In this document: one piece after another, positions 46,629-58,900 of the stretch | How positions within the stretch are numbered: position 1 is the stretch's first letter | Layout of the letters: every line of letters begins with the position of its first letter | Assembly: GCA_017893485.1 (NCBI GenBank) | Contig: CM030362.1 | Span: forward strand, 260,452,255-260,516,254 | Direction: 5' to 3' | DNA: 64,000 nucleotides | Source: Hemerocallis citrina | Lineage: Eukaryota; Streptophyta; Magnoliopsida; Asparagales; Asphodelaceae | The notes under the pieces: model-generated | Told to the model about the DNA's origin: nothing | Databases searched by the model: none | Seen by the model: only the letters and a program-made list of their open reading frames with translations | Made by a program: the position numbers and the translations under genes

Positions 46629-47985
46629 TGTTGGATCCTGTATGCAAGGCAAATAACACTAGAGGGGGGGGGGGTGAATAGTGTTGTTTAAAAAACTTAA
46701 TAAATTAAAATTGATGCAACTATTAAGTAGACTGTAAACAAGATATCAGTCGACTGTTGCGCCAGATAAAAGAGAGTAATCAACTGAAGAACAGCGAGTC
46801 TATTAAGTCGACTTAAATAGAGAACCAATCGACTGGACAGACATGATTTACAAAGAAATGCAGCGAAAATAGAATTGCAAGTTAGAGAATTCAAACCACA
46901 GAGAATCAACAATGCTAACACCACGATATATCCTGGTTTGGTCCTCCCGACCTACATCCAGTCCCCAAACAACCCACTTGAGATTTTCCACTATTCTTGA
47001 AAAAATACAAGAATACTCTACAACCTTTGACAACAACTATGTCAAATCCGTAGACCTTTCTCACCACTAGAGAGAGCAAGACCTCACTCTACAACCTAGA
47101 GTGACACTGAATCTACACCAAGAGTCATTCTCTCCAACCGATCGGACCAATCTCACAAACTGAGAGTACACAACAAAAAAAATGGAAGATTATAATAACC
47201 TAAAACCTTGTTCTTTCTGTTGAGAGACTAAAGGTCAAATTCTAACTTCAGTCTAGAACGAAATCTTTGTTATACAAGACTGAAATTAGAGAACCAAGTC
47301 TTAGAGAATGAGAGCATTAGAAAACTTGAGTTCTTTTTTCACAAAAGTAAGAAGACTTGTTAATCAATTGTGGGAACCTATTTCAAGTGGATTCTACACT
47401 CTATTTATAGAGTTAGAATCTCCAAGATGTTGGGAAACAGTTCCACAACTGCCATAAAATGGCTGTAAAAGATTTGAATTTGAAAAATAAAATTTAAACT
47501 TCAGAAAACTGTCAAAACTGCTTGAACAGTCGACTGGGTTTCCATAAGAGTCGACTGGTCAGAGCTTGAGTGAGTTCAGTATGTTTCGTACTAGAACAGT
47601 CGACTGCTTGCTAGAGTAAGTCGACTGGTACTTGACAGCTGAACTTATACAAGCTTCTTAATGACTTTTTAATTTTAGTAAACATTATTTTTATTCTGAG
47701 GGGATGTGTGAGTGTGTGTGACAAGGCTTTTTACAAAGAATTCTAAGACACACAAATATTACAAATAGATTACAAGACACTTGTTCTTTTAGCTAAACAC
47801 TTTTGAAGCTCTAGTATCTTGATCTTGCATCCTGAAGTCGTTCTTGTTTGTTTGGCTTGATCTAGTGCTTTTGAAATCTTCATCATTGTATTGTGGCCTT
47901 GAACACTTTAATTATACACTGCATAAGATATGTAAGATAGAACAATTGTGTCTTGTGTTGTAGTCATCAAAATCAAGAATTTATA
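46629..47985. mobile_element. Z: copia-associated repeat insertion, copy 1
   Basis: Begins TGTTGGATCCTG and soon shows the CTAGAGGGGGGGGGTGAATAG phrase and a CACGATATATCCTGG...CCGACCTACATCCAG block, both widespread in plant copia-type LTR repeats. GTACT flanks it (46624-46628 and 47986-47990), a candidate 5-bp duplication, but the right end (ATTTATA) is not CA, so the element class is unsure. It holds several AGTCGACT palindromes. Copies at 54682-55747 and 62741-63835 lack the first 260 bp. Confidence 0.6.
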
Positions 47986-48080
47986 GTACTTTGGGCATTT
48001 CATATATCAGAAATACTATAGCGTGAAGAATTTATATATTAGTGTATTTTTAATGTAGTGTTAAAAAAATGCAGTCATCC

Positions 48081-48137
<57 letters not shown>

Positions 48138-48221
48138 CCGACCAAACATCCCATCACCACTATATAGTGTAGGAGTATTTTGGTCATTTCATATATTATT
48201 AAATTATAGTGTAGGATGAAT
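47986..48221. other. Locus B spacer with (CT)n
   Basis: Contains a (CT)n microsatellite at 48083-48135 and two related AT-rich phrases (GGGCATTTCATATATCAG and GGTCATTTCATATATTA). The same spacer reappears at 55743-55978 and 63832-64000. Confidence 0.7.
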
Positions 48222-51200
48222 TGTAACAACCCAGATTTTCATATGAATATATGTATGATTTGTTTAGCACTAAAATACTATATATTTTTTTTCTTTTGAA
48301 ACTATTAGCATGGAATTATTTCATAAGCTTCAACAAGACTCACCATGAGCTAGACATGGACTCAAACCATGTTCTCTTGACCTATGAGCCATGAACACAC
48401 ACTTGTAGTGTGACATGTCTTGTACAAAAAAAAAAGAAAAAAAAAAGAAACGAAAAAGAGCCAATCATAGGCTGGCCAAGTTTGAAAGGGAAAGGGAGGG
48501 AAAAAAAGAGGACTAGGGTTAGGGTTTTTGAACTCAAAATGCTTCATGATGAGTCTTTCACTCCTACCCTCCACTTTCCTCTTGAGCCAATGCAAAAGGA
48601 GATTCTCCCCCCTATTCCCCATGCCCAAATCCGGCCAAAAATCCTCCATCTTCCTCTCTTTTGTTTTTATAAGAAGAAGAAGAGAAGCCCAGGAGGAGCG
48701 AAGGAGCCAAGAAGGCAAGGAGCTAGGAGCAAGAAGGCATATCTTGAAGCTAGGAGCTTGTAGGACCTCATTTTCATCACCTCATCAAGGTGGGTGTTTC
48801 TAACCTCTTTGTTTGTTTTTGCTTGTTAAATGGTGTTTGTAGTGAATGGAAAATTACATGCATGCGCTAGAATGAACCTTAAAAACTCGTTTTTGTTAAG
48901 AAATCCAAAATAGAAAATCCTGTTAAAAGGCTGAAATTTTGTTGTCAGCCCGTAGCTCATAACTTGAACACTACTAGTTGTATTTACTTGAAATTTTTAT
49001 ATTATGTTCATTCATGTGTCGTGCACCTTCAGTAATTTTTCTAGATTTTTATGATTTTTTTCTGCTATTAAAATAAAATGCAAACTTGCATGCTGGTCAA
49101 AAAAAAAGAAACAGTTTTTGTTGTTACTGTTGTGAGAAGAGTGACTTGTATCTTACTGCATGCTTATGGGAATGATCTGAAATTTAAGTATGTCAATGTT
49201 GAATGTATCTAAGACCTATGTTTCAAATTTCATGAGTTTTGGACCACTGTAGCTATGTTAATAAAATCATGCAAACTCAGCTAGTTATTTTAATAAACAG
49301 TATTGCTGCTGTAATTGCTCTGTATTTTGATGACATTCAAAGAGACATAATTAAAAATATACTTGGTAGAATCACCTGTTTTTTGGAGGTGTTGTAACAT
49401 CATGTGTCAGGAGTTAGAATCTAAAATTTCATAATGTTCTGAGACCGTTTACTATTTTGAAATTGATTTTATCCCATGACTGTGTTAATATGATGTGCTG
49501 TTCTGGAAATATGTATGTTTGTTAAAGATGGGACCATAAGAGCATGTAAACGACCATATATGAAGAAACTTGAAACGAGGAAGTTGTATTAGATATATAT
49601 ACCTTTCTGGAATGACCAAGAAATCATGGTTTGGATAAGTTTACGGTTTTATATGATTTTTGCAAGTGACGACAGAAACACAGTGAGTCATAGAGCTCAC
49701 TGTTTTGCACCATGTCCATGAAAATGGGTTTGAACTTATACTTTGTTAGCTAGAGTTGCTGTTTGAGGTCACAAATCATGTTATAGATGTGGACAAGAGT
49801 TAGGAATTAAATAATCTAAACTTCGTTTCTAAGAGTAGCTCATAGTTGCTTGTAGACCCCAATGTAGACAACAATGTTCACTGTTTTGAAGTGGAAATTG
49901 TATTGGATGTTAGGGTGTTGTTGTTGACCACTTTGGGATGATATTCATGCCCAATGTGTGCTTATACTTGCTGTCTACCTTGAGTAGAAGCATAGGAGCA
50001 CCCGATCGTGATTCTTCAAAGAAACGGGACCGGGAATGACTCCGTTTAGGCATAAATGCCAAACACGTGTTTGCTGTTTGGAATTGTGAATTGTCAATTT
50101 TAGGGCTCTTAGAACCCCTTTTTGTGTATTCATGGGTTAGGACTTACTCCTAGTATAGTGTGCCTTGTTGGGATACATTGGTTGAGTATTGAGACTCTAG
50201 GATTAAGTCTTGTTGACCAACCTAGATGGGTAGAATAGGACCCATGTCGCATCAAATGCATTGGAGGAGATGAATCGTGCACTGACACACGCGGCGTGCA
50301 TGGATGGATTCCGTGGTTGTGTTTAGAGCTACCACTTGTCGAGGACTATGGAGCGTGAAGGTTAGCGGAAGCTATGTGTTGGGCGGGCCGAGGTTGCGAT
50401 GGAACTCCAAGCGTAGATGGTGGTTGTGGCGATCGACGGAGTCGGTTCGTCGTTGGTTCGTGGCAAGTGTGGGCCGAGGCGGGCCACCCTTGTGCCAGAC
50501 TTGAGGGCTAGTTGAGTCCTAGTGTGGGATGGGTTAAGATCCATTAATGATAAAGGTAACTAACTAGCAAAAGTCTACAAGTAGAACTTAACTAGCTGTT
50601 CATATCAAGCTAAGTTGATTACCAAGTTAGGGATTGGAAATGGTAGATAGTTCGCCTAACTAAGGGAATGGGTAATAAGAGATAGTTCTAGGCTCGCCTA
50701 GAGGTTCATACTTCTAAGAAGAAAATGGAAAAAAAATTAGAGTTTCGCTAGAGTGATGGGTTTTTAGTAATCGGTGGATAAAAAAAAATGTTGGTAATCA
50801 TGTGATTAATCTTATCTTTAATCTTGGAGTGGGGTAGCATTGATACTTTGGTAGGAATATATCTAGTCTTAGTTGAATGTAAGGACAGGTACTAGCGAGG
50901 GTGTTTGCCCGTCAGGGGGACGCCTGGCATCATCACGCCTGGCTAAATCCTATGTCCATTTAATGCGGATAGGGACCCCGAGCTGCCCTAGGGGAGTGAA
51001 ACTTAGTGGGCGCTCCTCTGCCTTCGGCATGGATGCCTTTATGTCCATAACAACCTTTGAGGAGGTTTGGAGTGTTGACGTCTTTTCGACTGCAAGTTCT
51101 GTTCTAGTGTAAGGACGAGGGTAATGGAGTTGGGGAAACTCTATATCCATCAGGTCCTTTGTTGATCAATGCGGGAAGGAGGATGAGAGAAAGGCCCGGT

Positions 51201-52052
51201 GAGCGAAACTCTACGGGAAAGGCTCTAAGTCCTTCGGCAGTGAGCCCTGGTGTCCATATATCAGCTTTTGGTGAGGTCCGAGGAGACATAGATACAACAA
51301 CACACCGTGGGTCCAGTCGTGACGGAGTAAGCCTGCGACTGTAACCCCAGCCGTGACGGAGTAAGCCTGCGGCTGAGATCCCGGGCATAGTGGGTAAAAC
51401 ACAAGGTAATGTACACCACTATTGACAGCAGTGACGAGTAAGCCGGACGACTGCAGCCTCACCATCACTGGAATCAGAGACATGAGGGAGCACAAAAGTA
51501 GGATGCATAGCGGGGGATCGAGCCCCATCAACTAACGAACATCGTTTGGTTGGGGGATGTGTAGTATGGGATGCATATCTTTCAACCAAGCGTGCATTAG
51601 CTTTACGAGCATGTGTGCATAGTGTATGCATTAGATTAGACCATGGCATACACCGACACTTGTTTGACATCACCCTTTTTCTTCGCATCAAATATTTGTG
51701 GTTGCTGAGGTTGGAATCGTTATATTATGGCATAGAGAGGACATCCGAATATAGCACTTCATCAGTTGTATTCAACTGACGTGCCCACAGTTATCGGTGC
51801 AGGATGCCAGCTTGGGAGTGCGGGAAAAACTCTAGCAGGGGAAATCATCCAAGTGAAAGTTACTGTCCAAATTTTATTGTACATACATGTTGTACCAATT
51901 AATTGTAATTGTTGTAATTATTGGACATTGTAATAACAATTCGATGTAATAAAAGTTAGAATTTCCTGTGATTTTTGTTGTGTTGTGACTCATTTGAAGA
52001 AAGATCCTGGAGTGTGTCAAGAGTTCCTATGTTAGAAATTCGGGGCGCTACA
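48222..52052 (+). mobile_element. X1: 3.8-kb solo LTR, chromovirus-like
   Basis: Starts TGTAACAACCCAGATTTTC, ends ATTCGGGGCGCTACA and is flanked by the perfect duplication TGAAT (48217-48221, 52053-52057). No primer site, gag or pol. Conserved blocks near the end (GTATGGGATGCATATC, about 51565; CAACTGACGTGCCCACAGTT, 51772) are shared with W and Y. Open frames within (48362-48803, 50304-51779) have no protein family signature. The copies at 55979-62722 preserve the same flank. Confidence 0.88.
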
Positions 52053-52220
52053 TGAATTTTTTTATATTCCCTTTTTAATATAGTTTAGGGTTATTTTGGT
52101 TAATTTTATATCAGAAAATTATAAAAGAAGAGCAGAAGACGTCATGCGGGTGGTCATTTGATCGATTATAGAGCTTCTTAATTTTCAGAGCAAGTGTTGC
52201 AAGGTTTCATGACTTTTACC
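52053..52220. other. Locus B spacer
   Basis: Right flank of X1; AT-rich, no gene. Confidence 0.4.
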
Positions 52221-52815
52221 CAATAATATATAATTAATATGTACTATGTCACTAGTCGATTTGAATGTGTAATTATATATGGTAAAATTACGATCTGTCT
52301 TTTGGCACTTGGGAAATTTTCTCTCATCTTTTGAGTAAAATTTTAATTAGGCTATTATAGAAAGCCATTGCATTCTAGAGGAAGGCATGGATCTCAAACT
52401 CCAGCCGAAGGAAGGTGCCAATCACGTCGTAAAAATTGGACGAAAAATCTAGCATCATGGCCAACAGTTCTAACAGAGTAATACTTCAGTTAGAAAGACA
52501 AGTTAGGGCCTATGTGATTCTTCCATTTTAGAATTTACTTATAAAAATTTACATAGTTAAGTTATTGAACATGTCAAAAAAAATGTAATTCTCACACTCT
52601 CGCATTGTAAATAATTTTATCGTAGTCCCCTCATATCTCTGTTCCATAGGGCCTCATCTTGTGCTCTCCTAGTTATCGGGAGAAAAATTAAATCATGGGT
52701 TTTCAAGCTAGCTGAGACTAATCGTGTGAAGTGTGAACAATCTAGCCTCTTGCATCTACGAGTGTGAGTGCATGACACATAAATCAAAGCTCTGCGGTGG
52801 GACCCACGCACCGAA
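52221..52815 (+). promoter_or_regulatory. Locus B: paralogue of the PMEI-like promoter, gene missing
   Basis: Colinear with 15975-16000 and 17117-17760 of locus A: AATATATAATTAATATGTAC, GCCATTGCATTCTAGAG, GCCAATCAC, GTGTGAACAATC, TGACACATAAATCAAAGC and TGGGACCCACGCACC. It lacks the LINE of locus A (an empty site). The CACGTG boxes are mutated (GTGCATGACA). Homology stops at 52815, where TE debris begins, before the TATA box and coding region. Confidence 0.75.
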
Positions 52816-53485
52816 CGTCATGCCCCACTTCCCAAAAATACGGAATACGAGTACATGACATTGGCCCAGTGAATCACTAACGTCACCCATAAACTGTTTA
52901 TCCGATCAACTCAACAATATAATCAATACAGAACAATTGCGCATGCAATAATAATAATCTCATGAACAATAATACTTGGAATGAAGCAATATATAATATC
53001 CAAATACAATAATAATCCAACTTCTGGAAACAATAATAACAATATTCAGGTCAAAAGCCCACAATACAATGATAATCCAATCACAAATGGATAATAAGAC
53101 TCAATACATTAAGTTTGATAAAATAATAAGCAATTAGAAAGCATTAGATCTTCAGAAAGTTTGTTCTCCAATTCCAGCAGGTTATTCTCCAAGATCACCT
53201 GTGAACACTTCATCTAAAATGAGAAGAAAAATTATCCTTAGAGCAAGTCGTGGACAACAAGTAGAGAAAGTAAGGAACAATGGAATAATGATATAACAAT
53301 GAAATCAATGGATCAATAGAAATCAATAACATGGTACGATAGCCGTAATCAATTTCAATAGTAATCGATGCAATTGGTATAAACAATGATTCAATCTTCA
53401 GTAACAATACCAATGGTCAATAATAATAACACTTAGCCAATATTCGATTAGAGAAAGAGTTGAATCAAGGGTGCTGATTTGAAGA
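52816..53485 (-). mobile_element. LTR fragment related to LTR3 and E
   Basis: Starts (C)GTCATGCCCCACTTCCCAA and continues AAAATACGGAATACGAGTAC, colinear with the inverted LTR end at 31561. AT-rich with CAATAATA runs. The other end is lost at about 53485, where copia sequence begins. Confidence 0.6.
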
Positions 53486-53756
53486 GGGTAAAATACAGAT
53501 GGGGTCGGATCTCAAGGAGTAACCTCAAGCTGTGATGATTTAGAATCAAAAAACAAAAATATAGTCCCGACGGTCGACTGATTTTTAGATCAGTTGACTA
53601 AGTCGAGAGCAAAATATAACCAAACACTTAAGTTTAAGAAAGTCATCTTCAGTCGACTGGAGAAATCAATACAGTCGACCTGTCAAGAGACAAAAATTGA
53701 GAAACAAAACACAACACAAAAACACTGCATAAGTCGACTTAGGGACTAAAATAATT
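53486..53756 (-). mobile_element. Copia element: 3' untranslated region
   Basis: Directly follows the pol stop codon on the minus strand and contains five or six AGTCGACT-like palindromes, as does repeat Z. It is the untranslated part between pol and the lost 3' LTR. Confidence 0.6.
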
Positions 53757-54680
53757 TTAGAAAATATCATGATATGAGCAAATTCCTAGTTCTCTTCTAA
53801 ATTTGATAAAAATATCTTCTTTTAATGGTTTGGTAAAGATATCTGCTCCATGTTTATTAGTTGAAATAAAATCCAATAGTATATCTCCTTTTAAGACATG
53901 ATCACGTAGAAAATGATGTCGAATATCAATATGTTTCGTACGTGAATGTTGAACCGGATTTTTAGATAGATTAATGGCACTGGTATTGTCACACATTATA
54001 GATGGTTTTGAAAAAGAAATACCATAATCTAATAGAGTTTGTTTCATCCGCAAAATTTGAGCACAAGCCAAACTTGCAGCAATATATTCAGCCTCTGTAG
54101 TAGATAGAGATACCGAATTTTGATTTTTACTGTACCAAAATATTAGTGAATGTCCCAAAAAGTGATAAGTTCCACTAGTACTTTTGCAGTCAGTTTTACC
54201 ACCAGCAAAACCAGCGTCACTATATGACAATATCTGAAAATTATTGGTGTGTGGATAAAATAAACCATATTCAGATGTGCCTTTAATATATCTTAAAATT
54301 CATTTCACTGCTTTTAAGTGAGATTCTTTTGGATTAGACTGATATCTAGCACACAAACATATGCTGAACATTATATCTGGTATACTAGCAGTTATATATA
54401 AGAGTGAGCCAATCATACCTCTATAGAGCTTTTGATTGACACTTTTACCAAATTCATCTTTGTCAGCTGTAGTAATAGTAGCCATAGGTGTGGTGTTACT
54501 GCTAGTGCCATCTATGCCAAATTGTTTGAGTAATTCCTTAGCATATTTTGCTTGATTAATAAATATGCCATTTTGAGACTGTTTTATTTGTAGTCCAAGG
54601 AAATAATTGAGTTCACCCATGTGACTCATCTCAAACTCATTTCTCATAGGTGTGGTCTTACTGCTAGTGCCATCCATGCC
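53757..54680 (-). pseudogene. Ty1/copia pol fragment: RT C-terminus and RNase H
   Basis: Read leftward: MGELNYFLGLQIKQSQNGIF, KLYRGMIGSLLYITAS, PDIMFSICLCARYQ (RT end and connection), then YSDAGFAGGKTDCKSTSGTY, STTEAEYIAASLACAQ, CDNTSAINLSKNPVQHSRT, KHIDIRHHFLRDH and ADIFTKPL (RNase H), closing at 53757. These are standard Ty1/copia blocks; style resembles Sirevirus-like lineages (tentative). One in-frame TGA (complement at 54300-54302) follows HLKAVK; a C-to-T change at an Arg codon would explain it. Upstream RT, integrase and gag are missing: the frame is fused at about 54650-54680 to repeat Z. Confidence 0.88.
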
Positions 54681-54681
54681 C

Positions 54682-55978
54682 AACCACAAAGAATCAATAA
54701 TGATAATACCACGATATATCCTGGTTCGGACCAACCGACCTACATTCAGTCCCCAAACAACCCACTTGAGATTTTCCACTATTCTTGAAAAAATACAGGA
54801 ATACTCTACGACCTTTGACAATATGTCAAATCCATAGACCTCTCTCACCACTAGAGAGAGTAAGACCTCACTCTACAACCTAGAGTGACACTGACTCTAC
54901 ACCAAGAGTCCTTGTCTCCAACCGAGAGGACCACTCTCACAAACCAAGAGTAAACAACAAAAAAATGGAAGAATACAATAACCTAAAGCCTTGTTTTTGA
55001 GTTCTTTTTGTTGAGAGGCTAAAGGCCAACTTCAAACTTTAGTCTAGAACGAAATGTTTGTTATACAAGACTGAAATTAGAGAACCAAGTCTTAGTGAAT
55101 GAGAGTATTAGAAAACTTGAGTTCTTTTTTCACAAAAAGTAAGAAGACTTGTTAATCAATTGTGGGAACCTTTTCCAAGAGGATTCTACACTCTATTTAT
55201 AGACTTAAAATCTCCAAGACGTTGGGAAACAGTTTCACAACTGCCATAAAATGGCTTTAAAAGATTTGAATTTGAAAAACAAAATTTAAACTTCAGAAAA
55301 CTGTTAAAGCTACATGAACAGTCGACTGGGTTTCCATAAGAGTTGACTGGTCAGAGCTTGAGTGAGTTCAGTATGTTTCGTACTAGAACAATCGACTGCT
55401 TGCTAGAGTAAGTCGACTGGTACTTGACAGCTGAACTTATACAACCTTCTTTTTGACTTTTTGATTTTAGTAAACATTATTTTTATTCTGAGGGGATGTG
55501 TGAGTGTGGGTGTGACAAGGCTTTTTACAAAGAATTCTAAGACATACAAATATTACAAATAGATTACAAGACACTTGTTCTTTTTGCTAAACACTTTTGA
55601 AGCTCTAGTATCTTGATCTTGCATCTTGAAGTCGTTCTTGTCTGTGTGGCTTGATCTAGTGCTTTTGAAATCTTCATCATTGTATTGTGGCCTTGAATAC
55701 TTTAAGTATACACTGCATAAGATATGTAAGATAGAACAATTGTGTATTGTGTTGTAGTCATCAAAATCAAGAATTTATAGTACTTTGGGCATTTCATATA
55801 TCAGAAATACTATAGCGTGAAAAAATTGTATAGTATTTTTAATGTAGTGTTAAAAAAAAGCACTCATCCCCTTCTCTCTCTCTCTCTCTCTCCACCGACC
55901 AAACATCCCATCACCACTATATAGTGTAGGAGTATATTGGTCATTTCATATATTATTAAATTATAATGTAGGATGAAT
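54682..55978. repeat. Copy 2 of the 4.6-kb block: Z part and spacer
   Basis: Colinear with 46892-48221, starting AACCACAAAGAATCAA and ending with the spacer and TGAAT that precede X. The (CT)n run is shorter than in copy 1. Confidence 0.88.
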
Positions 55979-58900
55979 TGTAACAACCCGGATTTTCATA
56001 TGAATATATGTATGATTTGTTAAGCAATAAAATACTATATTTATTTATTTATTTTTTCTTTTGAAACTATTAGCATGGAATTATTTCATAAGCTTCAACT
56101 AGACTCACCATGAGCTAGACATGGACTCAAGCCATGTTCTTTTGACCTGTGAGCTATGAACACACTTGTAGTATGATGTCTTGTACAAAAAAAAAAGAAA
56201 GAAAGAAAGAAATGAAAAAGAGCCCATCATAGGCCGGCCAAGTTTGAGAGGGAAAGGGGCAGGGGGGGGGGGGAGGACTAGGGTTAGGGTTTTTGAACTC
56301 AAAATGCTTCATGATGAGTGTTTCTCGCCTCGTACACTCCACCTCCCTCATGAGCCAATGCAAGAGGAGATTCTCCTCCCTATTCCCCATGCCCAAATCC
56401 GGCCAAAACCCCCTCTATCTTCCTCTCTTTTGTTTTTTAACCCCCACCCCGATCTCTACTTCTCATTTCCATCTTCTACAACTTCCACACTCAAGAGAAA
56501 GGGAAAAAGAAAGATAGTAAGAGAGACCTTGCTACTGATTTGGAGTAAGAAGAAGAAGAGAAGCCAAGGAGGAGGAGCCAGGGAGCCAAGGAGCTAGGAG
56601 CAAGTAGGTAAATCTTGAAGCTAGGAGCTTGTAGGACCTTATTTTCATCAACTCATCAAGGTGGGTGTTTCTAAACTCTTTGTTTATTTTTGCTTGTTAA
56701 GTGGTGTTTGTAGTGACTGGAAAATTACTTGCATGCTCTAGAATGAACCTTAACAACTCATTTTGTGTTAAGAAATCCAAAACAGAAAATCCTGTGAAAA
56801 GACTAAAATTTTGTTGTTAATCCGTAGCTCATAACTTGAACACTACTGGTTGGATTTACTTGAAATTTTTATATTGTGTTCATTCATGTGTAGTGCACCT
56901 TCTGTAATTTTTCTAGACATTATGATTTTTTTTGTTATTAAAATAAACTTCAAACTTGCATGCTAGTCAGAAAAAAAAGAAACAATTTTTGTTGTTACTG
57001 TTGTGAGAAGAGTGACTTGTATCTTGCTGCATGCTTATGGGAATGATATGAAATTTAAGTATGTCAATGTTGAATGTATCTAAGACCTATGTTTTAAATT
57101 TCATGAGTTTTGGACCACTGTAGCTATGTTAATAAAATCATGCAAACTCAGCGAGTTATTTTAATAAACAGAACTGCTGCTGTTATTGCTCTGTTTTTTA
57201 TGATATTCAAAGAGACATAATTAATAATCTACTTTGTAGAATCACCTGATTTTTGGAGGTGTTGTAACATCATGTGTCAGGAGCTAGAATCTAAAATTTC
57301 ATAAAGTTCTGACATGGTTAACTATTTTGAAATTGATTTTATCCTATGACAGTGTTAATATGATGTGCTGTTCTGGAAATCTTTATGCTTGTTAAAGATG
57401 GGACCATAAGAGCATGTAAACGACCATATATGAAGAAACTTGAAACTAGGAAGTTGTATTAGACACAGAACTTTCTGGAATGACCAAGAAATTATGATTT
57501 GGATAAGTATACGATTTTATATGATTTTTGCAAGTGACGACAGAAACATAGTGAGTCATAGAGCTCACTGTTTTGCACCATGTCCCTGAAAATGAGTTTG
57601 AACTTGTACTTTGTCAGCTTAGAGTTTTTGTTTGAGGTCACAAATCATGTTATAGATGTGGACATGAGTTAGGACTTAAATTATCTAAAGTTCCTTGCTA
57701 AGAGAGCTCATAGTTGCTTGTAGACCCCAATATAGACAACGTTGTTCACTGTTTTGAAGTGGAAATTGTATTGGATGTTGGGGTGTTGTTGTTGACCACT
57801 TTGGAATGAAATTCATGCCTAATGTGTGCTTATACTTGCTGCCTACCTTGAGTAGAAGCATGGGAGCGCCCGATCACGATTCTTCAAAGAAATGGGACCG
57901 GGAATGACTCCATTTTGGCATAAATGCCAAACACGTGCTTGCTGTTTGAAATTGTGAATTGTCAATTTCAGGGCTCTTAGAACCCCTTTTTATGTATTCA
58001 TGGGTTAGGACTTACTCCTAGTGTAGTGTACCTTGTTGGGATACATCGGTTGAGTATTGAGACTCTAGATTAAGTCTTGTTGAATAACCTAGACGGGTAG
58101 AATAGGACCCGTGTCACATCGAACGCGTTGGAAGAGATGACTCATGCGCTTACACACTCGCTGTGCATGGATGGATTCCATGGTTTTGTTTAGAGCGACA
58201 ACTTTTCGAGGACTGTGGAGCGTGATGGTTAGCGGGAGCTATGTGTTGGGCGGGCCGAGGTTGCGATCGAACTCCAAGCGTAGATGGCAGTTGCAGCAAT
58301 CGACGGAGTCGGCTCATCGTTGGTTCGTGCCAAGTGTGGGTCGAGGGGGGTCAGCCCTTAGGCCGGACTTGAGGGCTAATTGAGTCCTAGTGTGGGATGG
58401 GTTAAGATCCATTAATGATAAAGGAAACTAACTAGAAAGTGTCTACAAGTAGAATTTAACTAGTTGTTCATAGCAAGCTAAGTTAATTACCAAGTTAGGG
58501 ATTGGAAATGGTAGATAGATCGGCTACCTAAGGGAATGGGTAATATGAGATGGTTCTAATCTCTCCTAGAGGTTCATACTTCTAATAAGAAAATGTAAAA
58601 GAATTAGAGTTTGACTAGAGTGATGAATTTTTATTAATCGGTGGATAAAACAAATGTTGGTAATCATGTGATTAATCTTATCTTTAATCTTGGCGTGGGG
58701 TAGCATTGATACTTTGGTAGGACTAGATCGTGTCTTGGTTGAATGTAAGGACAGGCACTAGCGAGGATGTTCGCCTGTCAGGGGGACGCATGGCGTCATC
58801 ATGCCTTACCAAATCCTAGGTTCGTTTAATGAGGACAGGAACCCCGTGTAACACCCCAAATTCCAAAACAGACCAAATTTAAAGTTCCATAGGATCTTTA

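Noticed and set aside
48362..51779. Paired open frames in X1 (and equivalents in X2) as a gene duplicated with the block
   Set aside because: Frames are not kept between X1 and X2, lie in LTR sequence and have no motif.
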